A stretch of DNA of 17,621 nucleotides, from contig JBGPOW010000078.1 of NCBI GenBank assembly GCA_041488235.1, forward strand, positions 1-17,621. Reading direction: 5' to 3'. The stretch comes from DP-19 sp041488235 (GTDB taxonomy: Bacteria > Desulfobacterota > Binatia > UTPRO1). The translations under genes and the position numbers were made by a program. The notes beneath the pieces are model-generated. The model did not search any database. It had not been told where the DNA came from and worked only from the letters and a program-made list of their open reading frames with translations. Positions 5,971 through 17,125 of the stretch are shown one piece after another (within the stretch, counting starts at the first letter, position 1; the number at the start of each line of letters is the position of its first letter).

Positions 5971-6690
5971 TCAAACGACGTCGCCGCGCAGCTCGGCGCG
6001 GCGCAGGGCGGCGACGGGATCCATGTCGCGGTGGGCGCGGGTGCCGTAGATCGCGGTCGCGAGGAAGAGGGCGCCGCTCGCGGCGTTCAGCAGCGCGATC
6101 CTCGTGTCGAGCGGATCGCTCGGGCCGAGGTTGGCGAGGGCGATGCCGGCGTGGATCGCGAAGAAGAGCAGGCTCACGAGCTGCACGGCGCGGATGCCGG
6201 TCCGGCCGCCCCACACCGACGCCGGAAAGAGCGTCAGCGTGAGCAGCAGGTGCCAGCCCGCCATGTGCGTCCCCATCTTGAACGCCCACGGGTCGGTGAT
6301 GACGGCCGCTTTGCGAAGATAGAGATAGCTGGCGACGAACCCCGCGGCCGAGCCGGCGAGGGCGAGCGACGCGTGGATCCACGCCGAGCGGCTCGGTGGC
6401 GCGCGCAGCTCGTCGATGCGCCGCGCCGGCCGATCGTTCACCCGCACGTCGAGCGCGGCGGCGCGGCCGGCGTCGACGAGGCGGATGCTCAGACGCGCGC
6501 CGCTCGCCACGAGCGTGGCGTCGACGCCGCGCTCCAGCTCGGCGCGCGTGCGCACCCGGAGGACGGTGGCGCCGTCGATCACGAGCGCGCCGCCGTCGTA
6601 CGCCAGCGTCGTGTGGAAGACCGCACGCGGCAGACCGCGCAGCGGCAGGAGGAACGCGATCTCGTGCTCGGCGGCCGCCGCCTCGCTCAC
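5971..6690 (-). CDS. Uncharacterised membrane protein with N-terminal soluble domain
   Basis: The frame is open beyond the end of cysK, so the start must lie inside it. GTG 6690 (239 residues) is the first usual start after the cysK stop, though no clear ribosome binding site precedes it. Residues 8-90 look like a small beta-rich domain (short alternating segments such as GALVIDGATVLRVRT and ARLSIRLV). Four hydrophobic helices follow at about 105-125, 143-160, 167-187 and 198-215, with Trp, His and Gly at helix ends (THMAGWH, WGGRTG). The tail is basic. I do not recognise a family. Its place between cysK and a radical SAM gene, 64 nt after cysK and on the same strand, suggests co-transcription but gives no function. 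Confidence 0.7.
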   Translation of the reverse strand: MSEAAAAEHEIAFLLPLRGLPRAVFHTTLAYDGGALVIDGATVLRVRTRAELERGVDATLVASGARLSIRLVDAGRAAALDVRVNDRPARRIDELRAPPSRSAWIHASLALAGSAAGFVASYLYLRKAAVITDPWAFKMGTHMAGWHLLLTLTLFPASVWGGRTGIRAVQLVSLLFFAIHAGIALANLGPSDPLDTRIALLNAASGALFLATAIYGTRAHRDMDPVAALRRAELRGDVV

Positions 6691-6754
6691 GCGGCGAATC
6701 GCGGCGAGAGGCGCCGCCGCGTGCGGGCGCGGCGCCGCATGAAGGCGCGCGTCG

Positions 6755-7732
6755 TCAGAGCGCCACTCCTTGGGCGTCGAAAAGACCTTCGAAGAGCGCC
6801 GAGCTGAGATACCGCTCGCCGGAGTCGGGCAGCACGGTGACGATCGTCTTGCCCGCATTCTCGGGACGCCGCGCGACGCGCACCGCCGCCGCGACCGCCG
6901 CGCCCGACGAGATGCCGGAGAGGATGCCTTCCTCGCGGGTGAGCCGCCGCGCGTACGCGATCGCGTCCTCGTTCGTCACCTGCTCGATCGAGTCGATGAG
7001 GCTCATGTCGACGATCTGCGGCACGAAGCCGGCACCGATGCCCTGGATCTTGTGCGGTCCCGGCTTGATCGGCTCGCCGTTCCGCGTCTGTGTCAGCACC
7101 GGGCTTCCCGTCGGCTCGACGGCGACCGTCTTGATCGCCTTGCCGCGCGTGCCCTTGATGTACCGCGAGACGCCGGTGATCGTGCCGCCGGTGCCGACGC
7201 CGGAGACGAAGATGTCGATCTCGCCGCCGGTGTCGTCCCAGATCTCCGGACCGGTCGTGCTCTCGTGGATCGCGGGATTCGCCGGGTTCTTGAACTGCTG
7301 CAGGATGATGTAGCGCTTGGGATCCGCGGCGGCGATCTCCTCCGCCTTGGCGATCGCGCCGTTCATCCCGCTCGCGCCTTCGGTGAGGACGAGCGTCGCC
7401 CCGTACGAGACGAGCAGCTTGCGGCGCTCGATGCTCATCGTGTCGGGCATCGTGAGCGTCAGCGGATAGCCGCGCGCCGCGGCGACGAAGGCGAGCGCGA
7501 TGCCGGTGTTGCCGCTCGTCGGCTCGACGATCGCTTTTCCCGGACCGAGGACGCCGCGGCGCTCCGCGTCCCACACCATCGCGGCGCCGATGCGACACTT
7601 GACCGAGTACGCGGGATTGCGGCCCTCGATCTTCGCCAGGATGCGCGCCGGCGCGCCGTCGGGGACGCGGTTCAAGCGGACCAGCGGGGTGCGCCCGATC
7701 GAGTGCGCGTTGTCTTCGTACCACCCTCCCAT
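6755..7732 (-). CDS. cysK: Cysteine synthase A (O-acetylserine sulfhydrylase)
   Basis: 325 residues from ATG 7732, preceded by AAAGGCGG; an upstream open frame to 7924 overlaps the methyltransferase gene and lacks CysK-like sequence. The protein is very close to the E. coli CysK type. The PLP lysine lies in SVKCRIG, the substrate loop is PTSGNTGIALA, the phosphate cup is GVGTGGT, and IQGIGAGF, GISSGAA and PDSGERYLS are all present. CysK makes L-cysteine from O-acetylserine and sulfide in the cytoplasm. No serine acetyltransferase gene (cysE) is in the window. The gene sits 136 nt downstream of a methyltransferase on the same strand, so it may have its own promoter. An amino-acid beta-replacement with another nucleophile is possible but the sequence gives no reason to prefer it. 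Confidence 0.97.
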   Translation of the reverse strand: MGGWYEDNAHSIGRTPLVRLNRVPDGAPARILAKIEGRNPAYSVKCRIGAAMVWDAERRGVLGPGKAIVEPTSGNTGIALAFVAAARGYPLTLTMPDTMSIERRKLLVSYGATLVLTEGASGMNGAIAKAEEIAAADPKRYIILQQFKNPANPAIHESTTGPEIWDDTGGEIDIFVSGVGTGGTITGVSRYIKGTRGKAIKTVAVEPTGSPVLTQTRNGEPIKPGPHKIQGIGAGFVPQIVDMSLIDSIEQVTNEDAIAYARRLTREEGILSGISSGAAVAAAVRVARRPENAGKTIVTVLPDSGERYLSSALFEGLFDAQGVAL

Positions 7733-7868
7733 GACGACCGCCTTTCTGCGGCACCGTCGACGCGGGGGGCGTGCCGGCGGTGCGTTGCTCCGTGTGCTGG
7801 CGTGATCGTACGGCGCGACGGCTGACGATGCCAGCGCTGCCAGCGAGATCGTCCGACGCCGTGCGGGA

Positions 7869-8603
7869 TCACGCCGGCGCGGCGCTGCGGCGGCAGACGA
7901 GCACCACCTCGTCGACGCGTGCATCGCGGACGAGACCCGGCGCGAAGTCGAGGCGTTTCTGGAACGCCAGCGCGAGCGGCATGACGACGCGGTTGTAGGC
8001 GTTCATCGCGTGGATCGGGAACTGCTCGAGCCACCACATGCCGAACCTGAGCAACGCCGTGCTGCGCGGCTGCATGCCGTACGCGGCGCTCTCGGCGAGG
8101 ACGAAGCCGTGCGACGCGAGGAGCCGCTCGAGGTCGGCGGGCTCGTAGCGGCGGCAATGCCCGACGAGCTCGTCGAAAAACGTCCACGCGTGCATGTAGA
8201 GCGGCACCGAGAGGACGAGCGCGCCGCCGGGGCGCAAGACACGCGCGATCTCCGCGAGCGCGTGCCGGTCCTCGGCCACGTGCTCGATGATGTCGAAGGC
8301 GCACACGAGATCGAACGTCGTGTCGCGATAGGGCAGCGCCGCGATATCGGCGCGCGTCGCGATGCCGGCGCGCGCGGCGAGCGCGTCTGCGGCGGGTCGG
8401 CTGAGCTCGGCGAAGTGCGTGCCGGCGATCGGTACCCGTGGGCGCATGCCGGCGCCGATCTCGAGGCGTACCGGCGCGTCGGCGGCGAGTCGCGAGAGCA
8501 GCGGCCACGTGTTGAAGTTCGGCGGCGGCCGGAGCTTCACCGTCGCCCACAGGCGATCGTAGAAGTGTTGATTGACGCGAATCGATTCGTCGCTCGGCTG
8601 CAT
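7869..8603 (-). CDS. Class I SAM-dependent methyltransferase
   Basis: 244 residues from ATG 8603, 15 nt after the halogenase-like gene, so almost surely in one transcript with it. Seen motifs are the SAM loop LEIGAGMRPR (47-56), an acidic residue in HFAELSRPAAD, DIAALPYRDTTFDLV before FDIIEHV (103-109), and RPGGALVLSVP (124-134). A PLYMHAWTFFDELVGHCRRY segment follows, typical of methyltransferase type 11 proteins that act on glycans, lipids or small molecules. The segment after RPGG, with several aromatic residues and His, probably shapes the acceptor pocket. The partner gene suggests tailoring of an aromatic or lipid-like compound, but this is inference. Confidence 0.88.
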   Translation of the reverse strand: MQPSDESIRVNQHFYDRLWATVKLRPPPNFNTWPLLSRLAADAPVRLEIGAGMRPRVPIAGTHFAELSRPAADALAARAGIATRADIAALPYRDTTFDLVCAFDIIEHVAEDRHALAEIARVLRPGGALVLSVPLYMHAWTFFDELVGHCRRYEPADLERLLASHGFVLAESAAYGMQPRSTALLRFGMWWLEQFPIHAMNAYNRVVMPLALAFQKRLDFAPGLVRDARVDEVVLVCRRSAAPA

Positions 8604-8618
8604 GGGCCGGGCGGTCGG

Positions 8619-9941
8619 CTACGCGGCGTGCGACGCGGCGCGGACGGACGGAGCCGCGGCGGCGGCGTCGAGGTCGCCGAGGCGCGGCGCGATCGCGATC
8701 CGGCGCTGCACCGCAACGGCGGCGAAGAAGAGCGCGATGCGGATCCGCGTCGCGAGCCGCGGGCGCCAGTTGCCGGCGAGCACGGAGGTCAGCGCCTCAC
8801 GCATCCGGAAGGGGGCACGGGGGCGGAAGAAGAGATCGCGGAACGCCGGATCGTAGAAGCCGACGGCAAAGCGGCGGAAGTGTGCCCAGCGCGCCCGCGT
8901 TGCGCGCTCGTAGCCGGCGAAGCGCCGCTCCGAGAGATCGCCGGCGGTGAGCGCGGCGTCGAGCGCGTCGGCGGCGTCGACGCCCGACTGCATCGCCATG
9001 AGCACGCCGGTCGAGAAGATCGGGTCGAGGAACGCGCCGGCGTCGCCGACGAGGAGCCAGCGGTCGCCGGCGAAGCGGCGCGCGCAGTACGAGTAGTCGG
9101 CGTCGAAGCGCACGGGTGTCACGCGCCGCGCGTGCGCCGTCAGCGCGGCGGCGGTCGGCGTCTCGGCGAGGTACGCGGCGAGCGCCTGCTCGAGCGTCGC
9201 GCCGGCGGAACGCGCGTGCGCCTCCTTCGGCAGCACGATGCCGACGCTGGTGACGCTCGCGGAGAGCGGAATGAACCAGAACCAGCCGCGGTCGGGGCGC
9301 ATCACCATGCGGATGTCGCCGGCGCGGCGACCGCTCGGGCGCGGCACCTCCTCGTACTGCGCGTGCAGCGCCACGTTGCGGAGCTGCGGATCGAACTGGC
9401 GCTCGCTGCGCCGGCGGGCGACGAAGCCGGCCTTTCCCGAGGCGTCGACGATCGCCGCCGCGCGCGTCTCGTGTTGCGTCCCGTCGGCGAGGAAGCGGAC
9501 GGTCACGCCGTCGGACTCGAACGTGACGTCGACCGCCTGCGCGGGCTGGCGCACCTCGGCGCCGCTCGCCGCGGCGTGCTGCAGGAAAATGCGATCGAAC
9601 TCGGCGCGCGGCACTTGATACGTCTGCGGCTGCGGCGTCTCGGCGGCATCGTTGAAGTCGGCATACTGCTCGATCGCGCCGTTCGCGGTGATGAAGGTCG
9701 CGCCCCATTTGTCGACGAACCCCGCGCGTGCGAGCGCCTCGTCGAGGCCGAGCTCGTGCCAGAGCTCGCGGCTCCAGGGCAGCTGCGACTCGCCGATGTG
9801 AAAGCGCGGGAAGGCCTCGCGCTCGAGCACGAGGACGCGCCGCCCGCGCCGCGCGAGCCGTGTCGCGACCGCCGCGCCTCCGGGGCCGCCGCCGATGACG
9901 ATCACGTCATGGTCGTGGCCGCGACCTTGCGACGCGTGCAT
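8619..9941 (-). CDS. FAD-dependent oxidoreductase of the flavin-dependent halogenase type
   Basis: 440 residues from ATG 9941. The FAD fold begins with DVIVIGGGPGGAA (12-24) and ends its first strand pair at VLVLERE. GESQLP (50-55) and GDAGAFLDPIFSTGV (299-313) are the FAD-binding and phenolic-halogenase-like signatures. The WxWxIP fingerprint of flavin-dependent halogenases is present as W220-F-W222-F-I-P225, and a lysine at the expected place for the hypohalite-binding Lys is K78 in GFVDKWGATF. The family uses reduced FAD and O2, and the flavin reductase is normally encoded elsewhere. Related enzymes without halogenase activity (geranylgeranyl-reductase-like) share much of this, so the reaction is not proven. 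The C-terminus has Arg-rich amphipathic or membrane-near helices. The gene is followed closely by a methyltransferase and is divergent from nifJ. Confidence 0.85.
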   Translation of the reverse strand: MHASQGRGHDHDVIVIGGGPGGAAVATRLARRGRRVLVLEREAFPRFHIGESQLPWSRELWHELGLDEALARAGFVDKWGATFITANGAIEQYADFNDAAETPQPQTYQVPRAEFDRIFLQHAAASGAEVRQPAQAVDVTFESDGVTVRFLADGTQHETRAAAIVDASGKAGFVARRRSERQFDPQLRNVALHAQYEEVPRPSGRRAGDIRMVMRPDRGWFWFIPLSASVTSVGIVLPKEAHARSAGATLEQALAAYLAETPTAAALTAHARRVTPVRFDADYSYCARRFAGDRWLLVGDAGAFLDPIFSTGVLMAMQSGVDAADALDAALTAGDLSERRFAGYERATRARWAHFRRFAVGFYDPAFRDLFFRPRAPFRMREALTSVLAGNWRPRLATRIRIALFFAAVAVQRRIAIAPRLGDLDAAAAAPSVRAASHAA

Positions 9942-10013
9942 GGGTGCGTGTTGTCACATCATCCGCGATCGGCCGCAAGGTGTAACGACCGACGGCGACA
10001 CAGGATCCGCGCG

Positions 10014-10029
10014 TTCTCAACAATGAGAA
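10014..10029. promoter_or_regulatory. Perfect dyad between divergent halogenase-like and nifJ genes
   Basis: TTCTCA-ACAA-TGAGAA (10014-10029) is an exact 6-bp inverted repeat with a 4-nt centre, in an otherwise GC-rich 195-nt divergent region. The size and symmetry fit a dimeric regulator operator. It does not match the FNR (TTGAT-N4-ATCAA) or CRP consensus. A weaker dyad, GCCGAC-N8-GTCGGC, lies at 10096-10115, closer to nifJ. Confidence 0.45.
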
Positions 10030-10136
10030 GCGGTCCGGCGTCGTTCCCGATCATCGGACTCGCATGTGCGGTTTTGGGCTTTGATTGCGTTCGCGGCCGA
10101 CAGTCATCGGTCGGCATCGCGCGTGCTATCGATCAT

Positions 10137-13687
<3,551 letters not shown>

Positions 13688-13691
<4 letters not shown>

Positions 13692-14698
13692 TCGACCTCA
13701 CGACGCGCTACCTCGGTCGCGACCTCGTGAGCCCGCTCGTCGTCTCGGCGTCGCCGCTGACCGAGCGCCTCGACTTGATTCGCCGCGCGGAGGACGCGGG
13801 CGCCGGCGCGATCGTCCTGCCGTCGCTCTTCGAGGAGCAAATGGTGATCGAGAGCTGCGATCTCGATCGTCAGCTCACACACACCGCCGACAGCTACGCC
13901 GAGGCGCTCTCGTACTTCCCCGACATGACCGACTACAACCTCGGTCCCGAGGGCTACCTCGAGCACGTACGGCGGGCGAGCGCGGCGATCGCGATCCCGG
14001 TCATCGGCAGCCTGAACGGTATCTCTGTCGGCGGCTGGGTCGAGTACGCGCGGCGCATCGCCGAAGCGGGCGCCGCCGCGATCGAGCTGAACGTTTATCG
14101 CATCGCCGCCGACCCCGACGTCGCCGCGGCCGACGTCGAGGCGACCTACGTCGAGCTCGTGCGCGCCGTGAAGGCGACGGTCGCGATCCCGGTCGCGGTG
14201 AAGCTCGGCCCGTACTTCAGCGCGTTCGCGAATCTCGCCACCCGTCTCGACGCCGCCGGCGCCGACGCCCTCGTCCTCTTCAACCGCTTCTACCAGCCCG
14301 ATCTCGACGTCGAGGCGTTGGAAGTGGTGCCGAACCTCGTGCTCAGCACACCCGAGGAGCTCCGTCTGCGCCTGCGTTGGGTCGCGATCCTGTACGGCAG
14401 AGTACGCGCCGACCTCGCCGTCACCGGCGGCGTCCACCGTGCCGTCGACGTTCTGAAGGCGATGATGGCCGGCGCGTCGGTCGCAATGATGACGTCGGCG
14501 CTGATCACGCACGGCATCGAGCATCTCGCCACGGTTCGCGATGATCTCCGCGCCTGGATGGACGAGCACGAGTACGAGTCCATTCGGCAAATGCGCGGCA
14601 GCATGAGCCAGCGAGCCGTCACGGACCCGTCCGCGTTCGAGCGCGCGAACTACCTCCGCGTCCTGCGCTCCTACGCACTCAACGCGCCTGCGCGCTGA
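13688..14698 (+). CDS. Dihydroorotate dehydrogenase-like flavoprotein linked to nifJ
   Basis: 336 residues from GTG 13688, whose GTGA overlaps the nifJ stop, so translation is probably coupled; an in-frame upstream extension lies inside nifJ and is not homologous. The TIM-barrel pattern of class 1 dihydroorotate dehydrogenases is visible: LVVSASPLTERLDLIRRAEDAGAGAIVLPS (several strands and helices), GSLNG (107-111), AIELNVY (131-137), VAVKLGP (169-175), LVLFNRFYQPD (195-205) and AVTGGVHRAVDVLKAMMAGA (244-263), the last typical of FMN phosphate binding. The usual catalytic stretch around the active-site Cys/Ser of pyrimidine enzymes is not obvious. Genes of this type commonly sit next to nifJ and are annotated only as dihydroorotate dehydrogenase-like, so a role in electron transfer or a different substrate is more likely than pyrimidine synthesis; this is inference. 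Confidence 0.92.
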
Positions 14699-15033
14699 GC
14701 GCGACGAAGGCCACGCGGCAGGTTCCGACATCTACTCGTAGCGATCGCATGACGACGTCCCCTCGACGATGCGGAGGCGATGCTGCCACGCGCGCCGACC
14801 GCGCCGGACCATGCGTGCGGTGCCACGCCTGCTCCCGCGTCGCCGCGCGCTCGCCCGCGTCCGTGTATAGACGCGTATCGTCCTCGCGCCGCCGAGCGGC
14901 AGTGTCGCGCGGCATGATCTCGTTCCGTCGTGCCGCTCACCACCCCGTCTCCAGCCCTCGGCCGCGACGGTCGCTCGGCGTGGGTACGACCCGATGACCG
15001 CGTGCGGTCGGGCTCGATTGTCTCGCGCCGCGC
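14699..15033. other. Convergent gap without a convincing gene
   Basis: Between the dihydroorotate dehydrogenase-like gene and the leftward secreted protein gene. Only Arg-rich open frames are present (for example 14749-14997 on + and 14679-14915 on -), with compositions expected from GC-rich noncoding DNA. A short hairpin, GACCGC-GT-GCGGTC (14996-15009), lies 25 nt after the stop of the leftward gene and may be a weak terminator; no T-run follows. Confidence 0.55.
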
Positions 15034-15930
15034 TCATTTCGGCTTCAGCGCGACGATGATCATCTCGTAGGCTGCGACTACGGTGACGGTCGTTCCGGGA
15101 CTCTTCGCCGCCTCGGCATCGAGTCGCTCGAGGTTCACGCGTGGAATGCCGAGCGCCGTGAACTTCGCGCCCTCCGCGGTGTGCTCGACGAGCGCCGCCG
15201 CGGGCGTATCCTCGGCGACGACCATTCTGCGCGGGTCGGTGACGACGTTGTCGATGGTGGCGAGCACCATGAATCCGTCGGCCACCTTCTTCGGCTGCCC
15301 GGCGATCGTCAGCGGAAAGGCCGCGTAGTTGTATCCGGCTTTGGTACTCGTGATGGTGGTGAACTTGGCCCCACGCGCCACTGTGAACGCGCGCTTCTCG
15401 TAAAACGGAAACGCCGTCGCGGCGGCATAGGCCTTGTAGCCCTTGATCGGGACGAAGCTCGCCTTCAAGTCTTCGCCGCCGAACGCGGTGAGCGGATGCA
15501 TCTCGAAGACGTGATCCGGATTGCTGTTCGTCGGCACCGGAACTTTCGCTCCCTGGGTCTGAGTGCCGGCGCCGGGTGGGTGCTCGAACCATAGACGCCA
15601 CGCGCCGCTGATCTGCTCGAGCTGCTTCGCGCTTGCTGCCGTCTTCACCGCGGCGAGTGCGCCTGGAAACTGCGCCGCGTTGACGATCTCGAGCACCAAC
15701 GGCAACCCGACCGCAGAGCAGCGACCGGCCATGTGCAAATCGCCGTCGTCGCCGCCGCTGCCGATCGTGTGCGGCGTCGCCAACGCCTGATCGATACGGC
15801 AGCCGGCGTCGGTGCTCACGCGGTTCTTGTGCGCCGCGATCCAGGTGTTCTTGAGCAGGACGGTTCCGGCGCCGGCAGGCTCGGCGAGCAGGGAAACGAG
15901 AGCGATGGCGCCTGCGATGTGTGCCTTCAC
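15034..15930 (-). CDS. Uncharacterised secreted protein
   Basis: 298 residues from GTG 15930, chosen because AAGGA lies just upstream and the GTGA overlaps the stop of the preceding gene. The open frame continues upstream to 16293 only as a shadow of that gene. A signal peptide is clear (VKAHIAGAIALVSLLAEPAGAG). The mature part contains KNTWIAAHKNRV, DLHMAGRC, SGAWRLWFEHPPG, NPDHVFEMHPLTAFGG and SFVPIKGYKAY. The blocks with Trp, Pro-Asp-His and Glu-x-His-Pro look conserved, but I do not recognise a named family. Two cysteines in the first 60 mature residues could form a disulfide. Translational coupling to the membrane protein upstream suggests the two products work together at the cell envelope. 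Confidence 0.8.
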   Translation of the reverse strand: MKAHIAGAIALVSLLAEPAGAGTVLLKNTWIAAHKNRVSTDAGCRIDQALATPHTIGSGGDDGDLHMAGRCSAVGLPLVLEIVNAAQFPGALAAVKTAASAKQLEQISGAWRLWFEHPPGAGTQTQGAKVPVPTNSNPDHVFEMHPLTAFGGEDLKASFVPIKGYKAYAAATAFPFYEKRAFTVARGAKFTTITSTKAGYNYAAFPLTIAGQPKKVADGFMVLATIDNVVTDPRRMVVAEDTPAAALVEHTAEGAKFTALGIPRVNLERLDAEAAKSPGTTVTVVAAYEMIIVALKPK

Positions 15931-16964
15931 GATTCCTTGCCCGCCGGCCTCGTATCTTCGGGGCGATTGCCGGCCCCGCGCAGGTGCACGAACTGCGAAA
16001 GCGTATCGAACCAAAACGGTGCGCCGACGGAGATCGCGGCGATCGTCAAAAGCCAGCCGGCGAGGTGCCGCCAGAACGCGAACCACAGTTGGCGCGACCA
16101 GAACTCGGCCGCCGGCCACTCGCCGGTCGCGATCAAGTGCAGGCCGTTGACGCGACAGCGGCGCTCCGCCGCGATGCGCGTCAACAACTCCTCGCAGCGC
16201 GCGTCCTGTCCGGGCGTGCCGCAGACGTCGTCGCGTTCCGCCTCGAGCCGCGCGCACAGCGCGGCGTTGAACTGTCGGAAGTCCTCCGCCCACCCCGTGA
16301 CGCCCTCGAGCAACAGGCGGTCATCGTCGGTGAGCGCCGCCGCCGACGAGTCTTCCTCGAATTCCTCGGCGCTGTGATCGCCGGGCGAGCGCTCCGGTGG
16401 AACCGGCTCGTCGGGATTCGGGTAGGTCGCGACGACGCGTCTCGTCTCGCGGTCGCCGACCCGCTGGCGCGCGCGCTCGACGAATTGCGCGCGCAGCATC
16501 GGCGAGCGCCACAGGCGATACGTGATCGCGAGTGTGTCGGCGTTGGCGGCGATCGTGAGCGCCGCGGCGACGACGAAGGAGATGATCTGGATCTCGCGCT
16601 TGTACCAGCCGGTCGCGCGGTCCATCGTGTCCTCGAAACGACGCTGCCAGCGCTCGTGAGACGTCTGGTCGTCGCGAACGACGTCCTTCGCGGCCGTCGC
16701 GAATACATGCGGGGGAATGTACGCCGGCGTTCGGCGGGCGCTCACGGCGAGCGATTTCACCTCGGGATGTTCCAGCACCTGTCTCGTGGTCTCGCCGACC
16801 GGCCCGTCGGAGGTCGGCCTGAGGATGCGATCGATCGCGCGCACGAGCGTGCGCTGTCGGAGGCCGAATACGGTCGCGATCCACTCGTTGATCGCGGTGC
16901 AGAACAGCGCGAGCAGGAGGTACGTGAACGCGAGCCCGATGGCGACATCCACCATCACGAACAT
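15927..16964 (-). CDS. Uncharacterised three-helix membrane protein
   Basis: 345 residues from ATG 16964, 7 nt after GGAGGA. Membrane segments are predicted at about 5-33 (FTYLLLALFCTAINEWIA), 123-145 (IISFVVAAALTIAANADTLAI) and 294-316 (FAFWRHLAGWLLTIAAISVG). Between helices 1 and 2 lies TPAYIPPHVFATA, and RFEDTMDRATGWYKRE comes just before helix 2. The loop between helices 2 and 3 (about 150 residues) is charged, with an acidic stretch EEFEEDSS and four cysteines, probably soluble. The end reads APFWFDTLSQFVHLRGAG. These blocks recur in a family of bacterial membrane proteins known to me only as hypothetical. It shares a 4-nt GTGA overlap with the secreted protein gene downstream, so the two form an operon. 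Confidence 0.82.
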   Translation of the reverse strand: MFVMVDVAIGLAFTYLLLALFCTAINEWIATVFGLRQRTLVRAIDRILRPTSDGPVGETTRQVLEHPEVKSLAVSARRTPAYIPPHVFATAAKDVVRDDQTSHERWQRRFEDTMDRATGWYKREIQIISFVVAAALTIAANADTLAITYRLWRSPMLRAQFVERARQRVGDRETRRVVATYPNPDEPVPPERSPGDHSAEEFEEDSSAAALTDDDRLLLEGVTGWAEDFRQFNAALCARLEAERDDVCGTPGQDARCEELLTRIAAERRCRVNGLHLIATGEWPAAEFWSRQLWFAFWRHLAGWLLTIAAISVGAPFWFDTLSQFVHLRGAGNRPEDTRPAGKES

Positions 16965-17065
16965 GGGCCATTCCTCCAGCGGGTCGGACGCGCACCCGTC
17001 GCTGCGGAGACGGGCGCCGGATAGCTCCGTCGCACCGGCGTTGTCAACACATCGGGCGATCGGCT

Positions 17066-17113
17066 GCTGTCCTAGCTCGGACAGCGCGGGCGATCGGCTG
17101 CTCCCCGATCGCC
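17066..17113 (-). terminator. Tandem hairpins downstream of the nucleotidyltransferase gene
   Basis: Read on the - strand, GGCGATCGG/CCGATCGCC (arms 17089-17097 and 17105-17113, 9-bp stem, 7-nt loop) begins 12 nt after the TAG of the nucleotidyltransferase. A second stem, GCTGTCC/GGACAGC (17066-17072 and 17079-17085), follows. A 16-nt direct repeat, CGGGCGATCGGCTGCT, occurs at 17053-17068 and 17087-17102. A terminator role is likely though no long T-run follows. Confidence 0.5.
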
Positions 17114-17125
17114 GCTCGAGGCAAG

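Noticed and set aside
6755..7924. Longer cysK start at 7924
   Set aside because: The extra N-terminus is Arg/Ala-rich, overlaps the methyltransferase gene end, and CysK proteins begin at about the ATG at 7732.
8010..10136. Open + frame extending nifJ upstream by 2.1 kb (a giant 1893-residue protein)
   Set aside because: It is antisense to the halogenase-like and methyltransferase genes, is Arg/Gly/Glu-rich without family features, and NifJ homology starts only near 10137.
14749..14997. 82-residue + ORF containing CVRCHACS, resembling a heme or zinc motif
   Set aside because: No ribosome binding site, Arg/Ser-rich throughout, no second motif; probably chance in noncoding DNA.
15931..16293. 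Longer start of the secreted protein gene
   Set aside because: The extension lies in the membrane protein gene in another frame; GTG 15930 with AAGGA precedes a clear signal peptide.
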